DNA of 64,000 nt, from positions 2,110,214 to 2,174,213 of the forward strand of contig NZ_BMHD01000001.1 in NCBI RefSeq assembly GCF_014640535.1. The letters run 5' to 3'. The stretch comes from Cnuibacter physcomitrellae. GTDB taxonomy: Bacteria; Actinomycetota; Actinomycetes; Actinomycetales; Microbacteriaceae. Positions 49,815 to 59,117 of this stretch are shown here, piece after piece. Within the stretch, counting starts at the first letter, position 1; the number at the start of each line of letters is the position of its first letter. A program made the translations under genes and the position numbers. The notes under the pieces are model-generated. The model was not told where the DNA came from. It did no database searches and saw only the letters and a program-made list of their open reading frames with translations.

Positions 49815-51206
49815 ATGGCGGCCGTGGTCCGGATGCCGAGCGTCCTGGCGGGCGCGGAGGAGGCGGCCATCGCCTCCTGGCTCGTCTCGGAGGGCGACTC
49901 GGTCGCGATCGGCGACCCCATCGCGGAGATCGAGACGGAGAAGGCCGTCGTCGAGTACAGCGCTGAGGCGGCCGGGGTCGTCGGGCGTGTGCTCATCGGC
50001 GCCGGGGAGTCGGCCGAGATCGGGGTGCCGATCGCGGTCCTCCTCGCCGAGGGCGACTCGCCCGCCGACGTCGACCGCGCGCTCGGCGTGGACTCGGCGC
50101 CCGACGCGGCGTCCACGCCGGCGCCCGAGGCGGTGCCGTCGACGCCCGAACGGGACCCGGAGTCCGCCTCGCCGGTCGTGGAGGCGGAGTCGGTCGCGGA
50201 GGCTCCTGTCGTGACGGGCGCCCTGCCCTCGCCCGGCGACGCTGCGTCCACGTCCACGTCGGCCGACCCGTCCGCGGGCTCAGGCGACCGCGTGTTCGCC
50301 AGCCCGATCGCGCGCAAGATGGCTCGCGACCTCGGGCTCGACGTCGACGAGGTGGAGGGCACCGGACCGGGCGGCCGGATCGTCCGACGCGACGTCCAGC
50401 GCGCCTCGGCGAGCGCGTCGCGAGTCGCGGCCGCGCCGGGGACGATCCCGACCACTCCTCCCGCGCCCGAGACGAGCCCGGCCGACCGGACGCCGGCGAG
50501 CCCTCCGTCCGCTCCTGTCGCCGACGACGCCACCGAGCTCATCCCGCACACGGGGATGCGGAGGGCGATCGCGCGCAGGCTCACCGAGAGCAAGTCGACG
50601 GTCCCGCACTTCTACCTCACGACGGAGGCGCGGGTCGACGACCTGCTCGCCCTCCGCGAGCGGGTGAACGCCTCGAGCCCGCGGCGGGTGTCCGTCAACG
50701 ACCTCATCCTCAAGGCGGTGGCAGCGGCCTTTGGCGACGTGCCGGAGGCCAACGTCACCTGGAGCGACGACGGCCTGGTGGTGCACCGCACGGTCGACAT
50801 CGGCGTGGCGATCGCGACCGAGGGAGGGCTCGTCACACCCGTCGTGCGCGATGTGCAGCGCACGAGCCTGACCGAGGTCAGCCGCACCGTGGCCGACCTC
50901 GCCGAGCGGTCGCGCGATCGACGGATCAAGCAGCACGAGCTCGAGGGCGGCAGCTTCGCCGTCTCGAACCTCGGCATGTACGGCACGCTCGAGTTCGCGG
51001 CGATCCTCAACCCGCCGCAGTCCGGCATCCTCGCCGTGGGTGCCGCTCGCCAGCAGGCCGTCGTGGTCGACGGGCGACTCGAGGTGGGCACCGTGCTCCG
51101 GTGCACGCTCTCGGTCGACCATCGTGCCGTCGACGGCGCGCTGGCCGCACGGTGGCTCGCCGCCTTCACGAGCCGACTCGAGGATCCGCTCGGGATCCTG
51201 ATCTGA
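49815..51206 (+). CDS. Dihydrolipoamide acyltransferase (E2)
   Basis: 463 aa. One lipoyl domain with lipoyl-Lys 43 (EIETEKAVVEYSAE), a Pro/Ala/Ser linker, a peripheral-subunit-binding domain (FASPIARKMARDLGLDVDEV), a second linker and the catalytic acyltransferase domain ending SVDHRAVDGALAARWL (HxxxDG active site). It accepts the acyl group from E1 and forms acyl-CoA. No E3 (dihydrolipoamide dehydrogenase) is in the window, so the complex must borrow one. Only 1 nt separates it from E1. Confidence 0.92.
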   Translation: MAAVVRMPSVLAGAEEAAIASWLVSEGDSVAIGDPIAEIETEKAVVEYSAEAAGVVGRVLIGAGESAEIGVPIAVLLAEGDSPADVDRALGVDSAPDAASTPAPEAVPSTPERDPESASPVVEAESVAEAPVVTGALPSPGDAASTSTSADPSAGSGDRVFASPIARKMARDLGLDVDEVEGTGPGGRIVRRDVQRASASASRVAAAPGTIPTTPPAPETSPADRTPASPPSAPVADDATELIPHTGMRRAIARRLTESKSTVPHFYLTTEARVDDLLALRERVNASSPRRVSVNDLILKAVAAAFGDVPEANVTWSDDGLVVHRTVDIGVAIATEGGLVTPVVRDVQRTSLTEVSRTVADLAERSRDRRIKQHELEGGSFAVSNLGMYGTLEFAAILNPPQSGILAVGAARQQAVVVDGRLEVGTVLRCTLSVDHRAVDGALAARWLAAFTSRLEDPLGILI

Positions 51207-51235
51207 CGGCCACCGACCCGGACCGTCAATCTCTG

Positions 51236-51251
51236 GTTCACGACTGTGAAC
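51236..51251. promoter_or_regulatory. Palindrome GTTCAC-N4-GTGAAC before the ADH operon
   Basis: A perfect 6+6 inverted repeat, ending 6 bp upstream of a TTGACA -35 box. A likely activator or repressor site for the alcohol dehydrogenase-amidohydrolase-ABC operon. A further CTTCGA/TCGAAG repeat (51278-51296) overlaps the -10. Confidence 0.6.
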
Positions 51252-51257
51252 TAATGC

Positions 51258-51287
51258 TTGACACTACAGACACCCGACTTCGATACT
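51258..51287 (+). promoter_or_regulatory. Promoter of the ADH-amidohydrolase-ABC operon
   Basis: TTGACA (51258-51263), 18 bp, GATACT (51282-51287). The ATG at 51316 follows a GGAGAG ribosome site. Confidence 0.65.
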
Positions 51288-51315
51288 GAGTCGAAGCATC
51301 TCGATGAGGAGAGAC

Positions 51316-52437
51316 ATGGTTGACACGACGGTCGACGCGATCGCGACCACCATGTCCGCGGCCGTGTACCACGGGCCACGGGACGTGCGTCTGGAGCAGC
51401 GTGCGGTGCCCGCACCGGGCCCCGGTGAGGTGCTCGTCCGCGTCACCGCCGCCGGGATCTGCGGCACCGACTCCGCGGAGTGGGCCCACGGTCCTCTGCT
51501 CGTGCCGCACGACGAGTCCGGACTCGTCGAACCGCTGGTCCTCGGGCATGAGTTCGTCGGGACGGTCGCCGCCCTGGGCGACGGAGTCGAGCTGCCGGTC
51601 GGGTCGACGGTCGTCTGCGGAGCGGGCATCAGCTGCGGGACGTGCGTCATGTGCCGCGCGGGACGCACCAACCTCTGCCGGTCGTACCACTCGCTCGGAC
51701 TCCAGGACGACGGGGCCCTCGCCCAGTACGTCGTCGCCCCGGCGGAGATCCTGTACGACGTCTCGGACCTCGGCCTCTCGGACGACACCCTCGCGATGGC
51801 GCAGCCCATGGCCGTCGCCGTCCATGCGGTCCGCCGCAGCGGACTGCACGCGGGCCAGGATGCGGTCGTGGTCGGCGTGGGCGGCATCGGCGCCTTCCTC
51901 ACCCACGTCGCCGCTTCCACCGGGGCTCGGGTCCTCGCCCTCGACCTCGACCCCGACCGGCTCGACCTCGCGACGCGACTGGGCGCCACCGACACGGTGC
52001 AGGCCTCCGACCGCCCGCTCGTCGAGATCCTGGCCGAACTCGGGTACGAGCCCGAGGTCTTCTTCGAGGTCAGCGGCAGCAGGCGCGGGCTGGACTCCGT
52101 CCTCGCCGCGGCGCAGCCGGGCGCGGTGATCGTGCCGGTAGGGCTCCAGAAGCTGCCGCTCGAGCTCGACCTGTCCCGGTTCACGCTCGGCGAGCTGACC
52201 CTCGTCGGCACGGTGGCCCACGTCTTCCGCAACGACATCCCGGAAGCGGTCCGGCTGCTCGCCGCCCGCGCGGCGACGGACGGCTGGGACGACATCGCCT
52301 CGCTGGTCCTGCCCCTGCGGGACCTGGTGCAGGAGGGACTCGAGCCGTTGGCCGACGGCTCGTCGCCGCAGATCAAGACCCTGGTCGATCCGTGGATCGA
52401 CCGCGCCCGCCCCGCAGACCACGCTCTGACCGCCTGA
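51316..52437 (+). CDS. Zinc-dependent medium-chain alcohol dehydrogenase
   Basis: 373 aa, MDR family. Catalytic zinc ligands: Cys in AGICGTDSAEW, GHEF (His/Glu); structural zinc: four Cys in CGAGISCGTCVMCRAGRTNLC-type spacing. The Rossmann motif is VVGVGGIGAFL. It resembles 2,3-butanediol/threonine dehydrogenases, which would feed an acetoin- or oxoacid-type E1, but specificity cannot be read. It starts at ATG 51316; ATG 51304 is 4 codons upstream in frame but lies before the ribosome site. First gene of the operon running to 59013. Confidence 0.88.
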   Translation: MVDTTVDAIATTMSAAVYHGPRDVRLEQRAVPAPGPGEVLVRVTAAGICGTDSAEWAHGPLLVPHDESGLVEPLVLGHEFVGTVAALGDGVELPVGSTVVCGAGISCGTCVMCRAGRTNLCRSYHSLGLQDDGALAQYVVAPAEILYDVSDLGLSDDTLAMAQPMAVAVHAVRRSGLHAGQDAVVVGVGGIGAFLTHVAASTGARVLALDLDPDRLDLATRLGATDTVQASDRPLVEILAELGYEPEVFFEVSGSRRGLDSVLAAAQPGAVIVPVGLQKLPLELDLSRFTLGELTLVGTVAHVFRNDIPEAVRLLAARAATDGWDDIASLVLPLRDLVQEGLEPLADGSSPQIKTLVDPWIDRARPADHALTA

Positions 52438-52477
52438 TCCACCTCTCCACCGACCCCTGTAAGGAGAACCACCGACA

Positions 52478-53866
52478 ATGAACGCCAGCAGAGACATCCT
52501 GATCACCGGCGGAACCGTGCTGACCGGGCGGGCGGGCGACGCTGCCCAGCCCGGCACCGACGTCCTCATCCGCGACGGCCGGATCGCCGAGATCGGTGTG
52601 GGCATCGTCGCCCCCGACGCGGAGGTCATCGACGCCGCGGGCAGCATCGTGATGCCGGGCTTCGTCGACACCCACCGTCACACCTGGCAGGCCATCGTCC
52701 GGAACATCGCCTCCGACTGGTCGCTCGACGAGTACATGGTCGGGCTCCACACGGGCCTCAGCCGGCACTTCCGGCCCGAGGACACCTACGTGAGCAACTA
52801 CCTCGGCGGGCTCGAGGCCCTCGACTCCGGCATCACCACGCTCGTCGACTGGTCGCACAACCTCCGGACCTCGGAGCACGCGGATGCGGCCGTGAAGGCG
52901 CTCGAGGACACCGGCATGCGCGCCGTGTTCGCGCACGGCGGCGGAGCGCAGCAGTGGGGCGGTCCGCTCCCCTCCCCCGTCGAGCACCCCCGGGAGGACG
53001 CGACGAGGCTCCGTGAGGGCCACTTCGCCTCCAACGACGGGCTCGTCACCATGGCGCTCGCGCTCCGCGGCCCCCAGTTCACGACCCGGGAGGTGAACCG
53101 CGCCGACTACCAGCTCGCGAAGGACCTCGACCTGCGCGTGACCGTGCACGTCGGCGACGGGCACTGGGGCAAGATGCGCCCCATCCTGATGCTCCAGGAG
53201 GACGGGCTGCTCAGCGACACGACCACGTACGTGCACTGCACGACGCTCAGCGACGAGGAGCTCCGGATCATCGCGGCCACCGGCGGGACGGCGTCCGTCG
53301 CGCCCGACGTCGAGGCGCAGATGGGGCACGGGTACCCGGCCACCGGTCGTCTGCTGGCCGCGGGCGTCCGCCCGTCGTTCTCGATCGACGTCTGCAGCTC
53401 GAACGGCGGCGACATGTTCGGCACCATGCGGACGGCGATCGGACTGCAGCGCGCGGCCGACAACCAGGAGCTCGTGGACGCCGGCGCGGTGATCGAGCGG
53501 ATCAGCCTCGAGTGCCAGGACGTCATCCAGTTCGCGACGCTCGACGGGGCGACGGCCGCCGGACTCGGCGCGAAGACCGGATCGCTCGAGGTCGGCAAGG
53601 CCGCCGACGTGATCGTCGTCGACGGCAACACGCTCGCCATGTCGCCGCTCAACAACCCGTTCGGGAGCATCGTCTACAACGCACACCCCGGACTCGTGCG
53701 CGACGTCGTCGTCGACGGCGTGATCCGCAAGCGGGACGGCCGCCTGGTCGACGTCGACGTGCGCAAGCTCCGCGACGATGCCGCGGCGGCCCGCGACTAC
53801 ATCCTGTCCGAGATGCCGTCGGCGTCGGTGGACGGCGCCTGGCACCCCGAAGTGGCCCACGCATGA
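52478..53866 (+). CDS. ATZ/TRZ-type amidohydrolase
   Basis: 462 aa, metal-dependent (beta/alpha)8 hydrolase. The HxH motif is DTHRHTW (His 66, His 68); further ligands are His in TVHVGDGHWG, His in TYVHCTTLS and Asp in FSIDVCSSNGG. The C-terminal KTGSLEVGKAADVIVVDG is standard for cytosine deaminase/chlorohydrolase-like members, which deaminate or dechlorinate N-heterocycles. It is the best clue that the island handles an amidine- or amide-bearing compound. AGGAGA upstream of the ATG. The stop overlaps the permease start (ATGA). Confidence 0.88.
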   Translation: MNASRDILITGGTVLTGRAGDAAQPGTDVLIRDGRIAEIGVGIVAPDAEVIDAAGSIVMPGFVDTHRHTWQAIVRNIASDWSLDEYMVGLHTGLSRHFRPEDTYVSNYLGGLEALDSGITTLVDWSHNLRTSEHADAAVKALEDTGMRAVFAHGGGAQQWGGPLPSPVEHPREDATRLREGHFASNDGLVTMALALRGPQFTTREVNRADYQLAKDLDLRVTVHVGDGHWGKMRPILMLQEDGLLSDTTTYVHCTTLSDEELRIIAATGGTASVAPDVEAQMGHGYPATGRLLAAGVRPSFSIDVCSSNGGDMFGTMRTAIGLQRAADNQELVDAGAVIERISLECQDVIQFATLDGATAAGLGAKTGSLEVGKAADVIVVDGNTLAMSPLNNPFGSIVYNAHPGLVRDVVVDGVIRKRDGRLVDVDVRKLRDDAAAARDYILSEMPSASVDGAWHPEVAHA

Positions 53867-54951
53867 GCATCGACTCCGCGCGACCGCGGGTCGGCTCCGA
53901 GGAGCGCCCGCAGATCCGACGGGTGACCCCGTGGGCTCGGGTGGCCTCCTGGCCCGCGGCGCGCGCCCTCCTCGCGGTCGCCGTGCTCTTCGCGGTGAGT
54001 CCGCTGATCGCGCCGGGCAGCGTCTCGCCCACGGCCATGTCGTCGATGCTGCCGTTCGCGGCCCTGACCGCGGTCGTGGCGATCGGACAGACGCTCGTCA
54101 TCCAGCAGGGCGGCCTCGACCTGTCGGTGCCGGGCGCGATCACGCTCGGCGCCCTGCTGGTCGCCAAGCTGGGCGGCCCGGACCAGATCGGGCTCGCCGC
54201 CGCGATCCTCCTCGCCATCGTGGTCCCCGCGCTGTTCGGTCTGCTCAGCGGTCTCGTCATCGCGCTGTTCAAGCTGCCGCCGCTCGTGGTCACGATCGCG
54301 AGCAACGCCCTCATGGTCGGCACCGTGCAGGCCGTCTCGGGCGGCTACGGCGGCCAGGTGGACGACTCGCTCGCCGAGTTCTCGCTCTCGCGGTGGATCG
54401 GCATCCCGGTCCTCGCCCTGATCGCCGCCGCCGTGGTCCTGGTGGTGCACATCCTGCTCAAGGCCGTCCGCACGGGCCGCCGGTTCGAGCTCGTGGGCTC
54501 CAACCCCAGGGCTGCGAGCATCATCGGCCTGCCGACCAACGTCTACGTCGTCGGCGCGTACACCCTCTCGGCGATGCTGGCGGGCGCCTGCGGGGTGCTC
54601 CTCGCCGGGCTGCTCCGCTCGCCCACGCTCACCGCGGGCGACGCCTACCTGCTGCCGTCCATCGCCGCCGTCGTCCTGGGCGGGACGGCGCTGACCGGAG
54701 GGCGCGGCAGCGTCGTCGGCACGGCCCTCGGCGCCCTGTTCCTCGGTCAGCTCGGCCAGCTCGTGCAGACCTTCACCCAGACCACGGCCGCCCAGAACAT
54801 CATCCAGGCCGTCATCATCGCGGTCGGCATCGTCGTCCAGCTGAAGCTCGGCGGCAACACCTCCCGCCTGCGGGGGCTGCTCTCCCGCCCCACGACCCCT
54901 GCCCAAACACCCGTAGCACCCGAAGCACTCGAAGAGGAGTCATCACGATGA
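53863..54951 (+). CDS. Ribose-type ABC transporter permease
   Basis: 362 aa, BPD_transp_2 (RbsC-like) fold with eight to ten TM helices: TVVAIGQTLVIQQGGLDLSV (the conserved GGxDLS region), LPPLVVTIASNALMVGTVQA, GSNPRAASIIGLPTNVYVV and GGTALTGGRGSVVGTALGAL. It overlaps both neighbours by ATGA. A second permease domain is fused to the ATPase two genes on, so the channel is a heterodimer. Confidence 0.9.
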   Translation: MSIDSARPRVGSEERPQIRRVTPWARVASWPAARALLAVAVLFAVSPLIAPGSVSPTAMSSMLPFAALTAVVAIGQTLVIQQGGLDLSVPGAITLGALLVAKLGGPDQIGLAAAILLAIVVPALFGLLSGLVIALFKLPPLVVTIASNALMVGTVQAVSGGYGGQVDDSLAEFSLSRWIGIPVLALIAAAVVLVVHILLKAVRTGRRFELVGSNPRAASIIGLPTNVYVVGAYTLSAMLAGACGVLLAGLLRSPTLTAGDAYLLPSIAAVVLGGTALTGGRGSVVGTALGALFLGQLGQLVQTFTQTTAAQNIIQAVIIAVGIVVQLKLGGNTSRLRGLLSRPTTPAQTPVAPEALEEESSR

Positions 54952-56126
54952 AACCATCAGCACCACGCCGCGCTCTCGCGGTCGGCAGCGCCCTCACCGT
55001 CGCTGCTCTCACCGTCCTCCTGGGCGGCTGTTCCTCCACCAACTCCAGCGGCACGACGTCGACGTCGAGCAGCGCCGACATCGCCGTGGGCAAGGTGGGC
55101 ACGGTGGACGAGTTCGCCGACATCTCCTCGATCTGCCCGAAGGACGGGCAGATCACCCTCGGGGTCGTCGACGGGTACGGCACCAACTCCTGGTCGAAGA
55201 CCGTCCGCGCCGAGATCGAGTCCGAGGCGGCGAAGTGCCCCGCGATCACCAGCGTCGACTACGAGGCCGGCCGCGGCGACCTCCAGGCCACCACCGCCGC
55301 CATCACGAGCATGGCCGCCAAGGGCACCGACATCGTGCTCGTCATCCCCGACGCCGGCCCCGGCGAGGCCCACCTCTCCGCCCTGCGCGGCGCCGTGCAG
55401 TCCGGCTCGACCGTGGTCGCCTTCGCCTCCGACCCCCAGGGCACCGCCGGCACCGACTACCTCGACTACGCCGACTGGTCCCCCCAGTTCAGCGGCAGCA
55501 CCTGGGCTCAGTGGGTCGTCGACCAGCTGGGCGAGAAGGGCGGCAACGTCGTGTTCCTCGGCGGCCCCGCGGGCAGCGCGGTCTCCTCGCAGGAGCTCGA
55601 GGGCATCAAGGAGGTCTTCGCGAAGAACCCGCAGATCACCCTCCTCACCCAGGATCCCGTCACCACGAACTGGGATCCCGCCCAGGCCCAGCAGGCGATG
55701 AGCGGTCTGCTCTCGCAGTACCCGAAGATCGACGCGGTCATCTCCGACTACGGCGCCTCCACCGACGGCGTGATCCGGGCCTACCAGGCCGCGGGCATCC
55801 CGCTGCCGCCCATCGCGACCACCGACCAGAACAGCCTGAGCTGCGGGTTCGAGGCGCTCAAGGCCGCGAACCCCTCGTACGAGCTCGCGACCGTGTCCTC
55901 CCGCACCTGGGTGGGACGGGTGGCGCTCCGCAAGGCGCTCGCCTCGATCTCCGGCACCTCCGACACCGAGCCGTCGATCTACGACCTGTCGCTGGCCGAG
56001 GACTCCTCCGGCAAGACCCAGGGGGCCAAGAACCCGTCCGACGTCTGCCAGTCCGGAGCACCGGATGACGGCTCCCCGTCGTCGCTCCTCACGCCCGACG
56101 AGATCGAGAAGGCGTTCGCGAACTGA
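54948..56126 (+). CDS. Substrate-binding lipoprotein of the ABC importer
   Basis: 392 aa, periplasmic-binding-protein type I (RbsB-like). The signal peptide ends at the lipobox LGGC, followed by a Ser/Thr linker. Body: GVVDGYGTNSWSKTVRAEIE, TDIVLVIPDAGPGE, TTDQNSLSCGFEAL. It recognises the imported compound; no sugar-binding pattern is evident. Note two extra Cys (SICPKDG, AAKCPAI) that may form a disulfide. The ATG overlaps the permease stop; its own stop overlaps the next ATG (TGATG). Confidence 0.9.
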   Translation: MKPSAPRRALAVGSALTVAALTVLLGGCSSTNSSGTTSTSSSADIAVGKVGTVDEFADISSICPKDGQITLGVVDGYGTNSWSKTVRAEIESEAAKCPAITSVDYEAGRGDLQATTAAITSMAAKGTDIVLVIPDAGPGEAHLSALRGAVQSGSTVVAFASDPQGTAGTDYLDYADWSPQFSGSTWAQWVVDQLGEKGGNVVFLGGPAGSAVSSQELEGIKEVFAKNPQITLLTQDPVTTNWDPAQAQQAMSGLLSQYPKIDAVISDYGASTDGVIRAYQAAGIPLPPIATTDQNSLSCGFEALKAANPSYELATVSSRTWVGRVALRKALASISGTSDTEPSIYDLSLAEDSSGKTQGAKNPSDVCQSGAPDDGSPSSLLTPDEIEKAFAN

Positions 56127-58630
56127 TGGACGAGAACGCCGGCCGCTCCACGGCCCTCCTCACCCTCTCCGACATCGGCAAGCAGTACCCGGGAGTCCGT
56201 GCTCTCGACGGCGTCGACCTCCAGGTCCTCGCCGGTGAGGTGCACGCCGTGCTCGGAGAGAACGGAGCGGGGAAGTCGACGCTGGTCGGCGTCGCTGCCG
56301 GGTCGGTCGTCCCCAACACGGGGACGATCGACCTCGGCGGCACCACCCGCTCCCGCATGCATCCCCGCGAGGCCCGCGAGGAGGGACTGGCGATCGTCTA
56401 CCAGATCCCCGCGCTCGCCCCCTCGCTCACGGTGGTCGACGCGATGCTGCTCCTGCTGCCCGACTCCGTCCGTCCGCCGAGGCGGACCGCCACGACCTGG
56501 ATCGCCGAGCTCTTCGCCGGGCTGGGCCTCGAGATCGACGTCCGGCAGCGTGTGTCCGCCCTCTCCCAACGCGAGGCCCACCTGGTCGAGATCGCGGCGG
56601 CCCTCGCCTCCGAGCCGCGCGTCCTCATCCTCGACGAGCCGACCGAGGCGCTGGGCGCCGACGAGACCGAGTGGCTCTTCGTCCAGGTCCGCGACCTGCT
56701 CGCGAAGGGCTCGGCCGTCGTCTACATCACCCACCGCATCCCCGAGGTGCTCGCCATCGGGCACCGGATGACGGTCCTCCGCGACGGGCGGGTCGTCGGA
56801 CGCGGCGCCGTCTCCGACTACGACGCGGACGAGATCGTCGAGCTCATCGTGGGCCGATCGCTCGAGACCACGTTCCCCGACAAGGCCACGGCGGAGGAGG
56901 CTCCGGCCGTCCTCACGACGGGCGGCCTCTCCGGAAAGGCCTTCCGCGACGTCGACTTCGTCGCCCGCGGAGGCGAGATCGTGGGGCTCGCCGGAGTCGA
57001 GGGCAACGGGCAGCGGGAGTTCATGAAGGCTCTCGCCGGCGCCGTCCGCTCCTCCGGATCGCTCTCCGTGGCGGGTCGCGACGTCCGCTCCTTGACGTCC
57101 AAGCGGGCGGCCAAGGAGGGCATCGTGTACCTGCCGGGCGATCGGCTGGGCGAGGCGATGTTCGGCCAGCTCAGCGTCCGCGAGAACGTGATCGCACCGA
57201 ACATCTCGCGGGCGATGCCCGCGGGGTTCGTCTCGCCGCGCCTCGAGACGCAGCTCACCGAGCAGGCCATCAGCGGCCTGGCGGTGAAGACGCCCACGCT
57301 CGAGACGCCCGTGACATCGCTCAGCGGCGGCAGCCAGCAGAAGGTGCTGCTCGCCCGGGCTCGCCTCGGCAGCCCCGCGGTGCTGCTGGTCGAGGACCCG
57401 ACGCAGGGCGTCGACGCCGGCGCCCGCGTCGAGATCTACTCATTCCTCCGAGCCATGGCCGACGACGGGATGGCCGTGGTCATCCTCTCGACCGACGCCG
57501 TGGAGCTCGAGGGGCTCTGCGACCGCGTCGTGGTCTTCTCACGAGGACGCGTGCAGGCCGAGCTCACCGGGCCACGGCTGACGGAGCGCGAGATCACCGG
57601 CGCGGCGGTCCTCTCCACCGAGACCTCCCTCTCCGAGGAGACGGACGCGGCACAGCTGACCTCGCGCAAGGGTCTGCCGTTCTACCAGCGCGGCGAGGTC
57701 CAGACCGTGGGCCTCGTCCTCATCACCGCGGCGCTGGCGCTGGTGACCGCGGGCATCGCCCCCTCCTTCCTGAGCCCGCTCAGCCTGGGTCAGCTGCTGG
57801 CCGCTGGCGCCATCCTCGTGCTCGTCGGACTGGCGCAGCTCGTGGTCGTCATCACGGGCGGCATCGACCTGTCGATCGGATCGGTGGTCGCGCTCGGCGC
57901 CGTGATCGTGTCGTTCTTCGGCGCGGGCGGGCCGGGCCTGCTCGTCGTGGGGATGGTGGTCGCCATCGTCGCGGGCGCCCTCGTCGGGGTGGTGAACGGC
58001 CTGCTGATCACGCGCCTGGGCATGCCTCCCGTCATCGCCACCCTCGTCTCGTCGATCGCGGTGCTCGGCACCGCCCAGCTGCTCCGACCGCAGCCGGGCG
58101 GGCAGGCCAGCGCCGACCTGATGACCGCGCTCGGCACCGCGATCGCGGGCATCCCCCTCGTCCTCGTCGTCGCTGTGGTGATCGCCGTGGTGCTCTGGCT
58201 CGCGCTCACGAACACCGGTGTCGGACGCGGCCTGCGCGCCGCGGGGTCCGACCCGGTCAAGGCGAACCGGATGGGCGTGAACGTGCCCAGGATGCGCCTG
58301 CTCGCGACGGTCGCGTCGGGGGTCCTCGCCTCGATCGCCGGCATCGTCCTGTTCACCAAGACGGGCATCGGCGACGCCGGGGTCGGTCAAGCGCTGACGC
58401 TCACCTCCGTCACCGCGATCGTGATCGCCGGCGTCAGCATCTTCGGCGGATCCGGCTCCGCGCTCGCCGTGGCTGCCGCGGCGCTGCTCCTCCAGACCAT
58501 CACGAGCGCCCTGCCCTTCCTCAACGTGAACCTGTCGTGGCAGTACTGGCTGCAGGGCATCTTCGTCTTCGTCGCCGCCGTGCTCCCCATGGCCGTGCGG
58601 CTGCGGCGGCGCAGGAGGATCCCCCAGTGA
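56126..58630 (+). CDS. Double ABC ATPase fused to a permease
   Basis: 834 aa. NBD1 (about 10-240): Walker A GENGAGKST (Lys 50), signature-like LSQREAHLVEIAAAL, Walker B LILDEPTEALG, switch YITHRIPEV. NBD2 (about 250-495): degenerate Walker A GVEGNGQREF, signature LSGGSQQKVLLARARL, Walker B-like LLVEDPTQGVD. Residues about 510-830 are a second BPD_transp_2 permease (VVVITGGIDLSIGSVVALGA, MPPVIATLVSSIAVLG, FGGSGSALAVAAAALLLQTI). RbsA and RbsC are normally separate chains; here they are one reading frame with no stop or frameshift. Operon-internal, overlapping both neighbours. Confidence 0.92.
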   Translation: MDENAGRSTALLTLSDIGKQYPGVRALDGVDLQVLAGEVHAVLGENGAGKSTLVGVAAGSVVPNTGTIDLGGTTRSRMHPREAREEGLAIVYQIPALAPSLTVVDAMLLLLPDSVRPPRRTATTWIAELFAGLGLEIDVRQRVSALSQREAHLVEIAAALASEPRVLILDEPTEALGADETEWLFVQVRDLLAKGSAVVYITHRIPEVLAIGHRMTVLRDGRVVGRGAVSDYDADEIVELIVGRSLETTFPDKATAEEAPAVLTTGGLSGKAFRDVDFVARGGEIVGLAGVEGNGQREFMKALAGAVRSSGSLSVAGRDVRSLTSKRAAKEGIVYLPGDRLGEAMFGQLSVRENVIAPNISRAMPAGFVSPRLETQLTEQAISGLAVKTPTLETPVTSLSGGSQQKVLLARARLGSPAVLLVEDPTQGVDAGARVEIYSFLRAMADDGMAVVILSTDAVELEGLCDRVVVFSRGRVQAELTGPRLTEREITGAAVLSTETSLSEETDAAQLTSRKGLPFYQRGEVQTVGLVLITAALALVTAGIAPSFLSPLSLGQLLAAGAILVLVGLAQLVVVITGGIDLSIGSVVALGAVIVSFFGAGGPGLLVVGMVVAIVAGALVGVVNGLLITRLGMPPVIATLVSSIAVLGTAQLLRPQPGGQASADLMTALGTAIAGIPLVLVVAVVIAVVLWLALTNTGVGRGLRAAGSDPVKANRMGVNVPRMRLLATVASGVLASIAGIVLFTKTGIGDAGVGQALTLTSVTAIVIAGVSIFGGSGSALAVAAAALLLQTITSALPFLNVNLSWQYWLQGIFVFVAAVLPMAVRLRRRRRIPQ

Positions 58631-59013
58631 CCGGGGAGGAGGACGCGGCCGTCGTCGCGAACCGCGAGGACGACCGCTGGGTCGCCCTCCTGGCCGGCGA
58701 CGTGGACCGTCTCGACGACCTCCTGCACGACCGGCTGGGCTACGGCCACTCCAGCGGGGCGCGGGACTCGAAGGCGGACCTCCTGGCCAAGGTCGACGAC
58801 GGGTCGCTCCGCTACCTCCGCGTCGACCGCGAGGTCCTCGACACCGTGGTCGTCGGCGACACGGCCCTCCTGGTCGCCACCATGAGCGCCGACATCGAGC
58901 TCGCGGGCCGGCCGGTCGCCCTCGAGAGCGTGACGCTCTCGGTCTGGGTGCGCGAGGCGGACGGATGGCGTCTGCTGGCCTTCCAGCCCACGCCGCGTCC
59001 GCCCGGGGCATGA
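58627..59013 (+). CDS. NTF2-like (DUF4440-type) small protein
   Basis: 128 aa, one SnoaL/NTF2-like cone: NREDDRWVALLAGDVDRLDD, LGYGHSSGARDSKADLLAKV, VDREVLDTVVVGDTALLVAT, LSVWVREADGWRLLAFQPTP. The family includes isomerases, cyclases and hydrolases acting on small metabolites. GTG 58627 overlaps the fused ABC gene (GTGA). A hairpin follows, so it is probably the last gene of the importer operon. Confidence 0.85.
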   Translation: MTGEEDAAVVANREDDRWVALLAGDVDRLDDLLHDRLGYGHSSGARDSKADLLAKVDDGSLRYLRVDREVLDTVVVGDTALLVATMSADIELAGRPVALESVTLSVWVREADGWRLLAFQPTPRPPGA

Positions 59014-59038
59014 ACGAGCGCGACGCGCTCCACAGACG

Positions 59039-59069
59039 GGGGTGGGGAGCTACAGGGGATCCCCACCCC
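59039..59069 (+). terminator. Hairpin after the importer operon
   Basis: GGGGTGGGGA (59039-59048) pairs with TCCCCACCCC (59060-59069) across an 11-nt loop. It ends the operon before the XRE-cupin gene, whose own -10 candidate TACTCT is at 59079-59084. Confidence 0.65.
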
Positions 59070-59117
59070 TCCGCGGTCTACTCTGAGGGGGTCGACCGAA
59101 CAGGGGGCAGGATCCGG

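Noticed and set aside
59010-59117. Upstream ATG for the XRE-cupin regulator overlapping the NTF2-like stop
   Set aside because: The extra 36 codons would cross a terminator-like hairpin and a -10 box and add no domain; ATG 59118 fits better.
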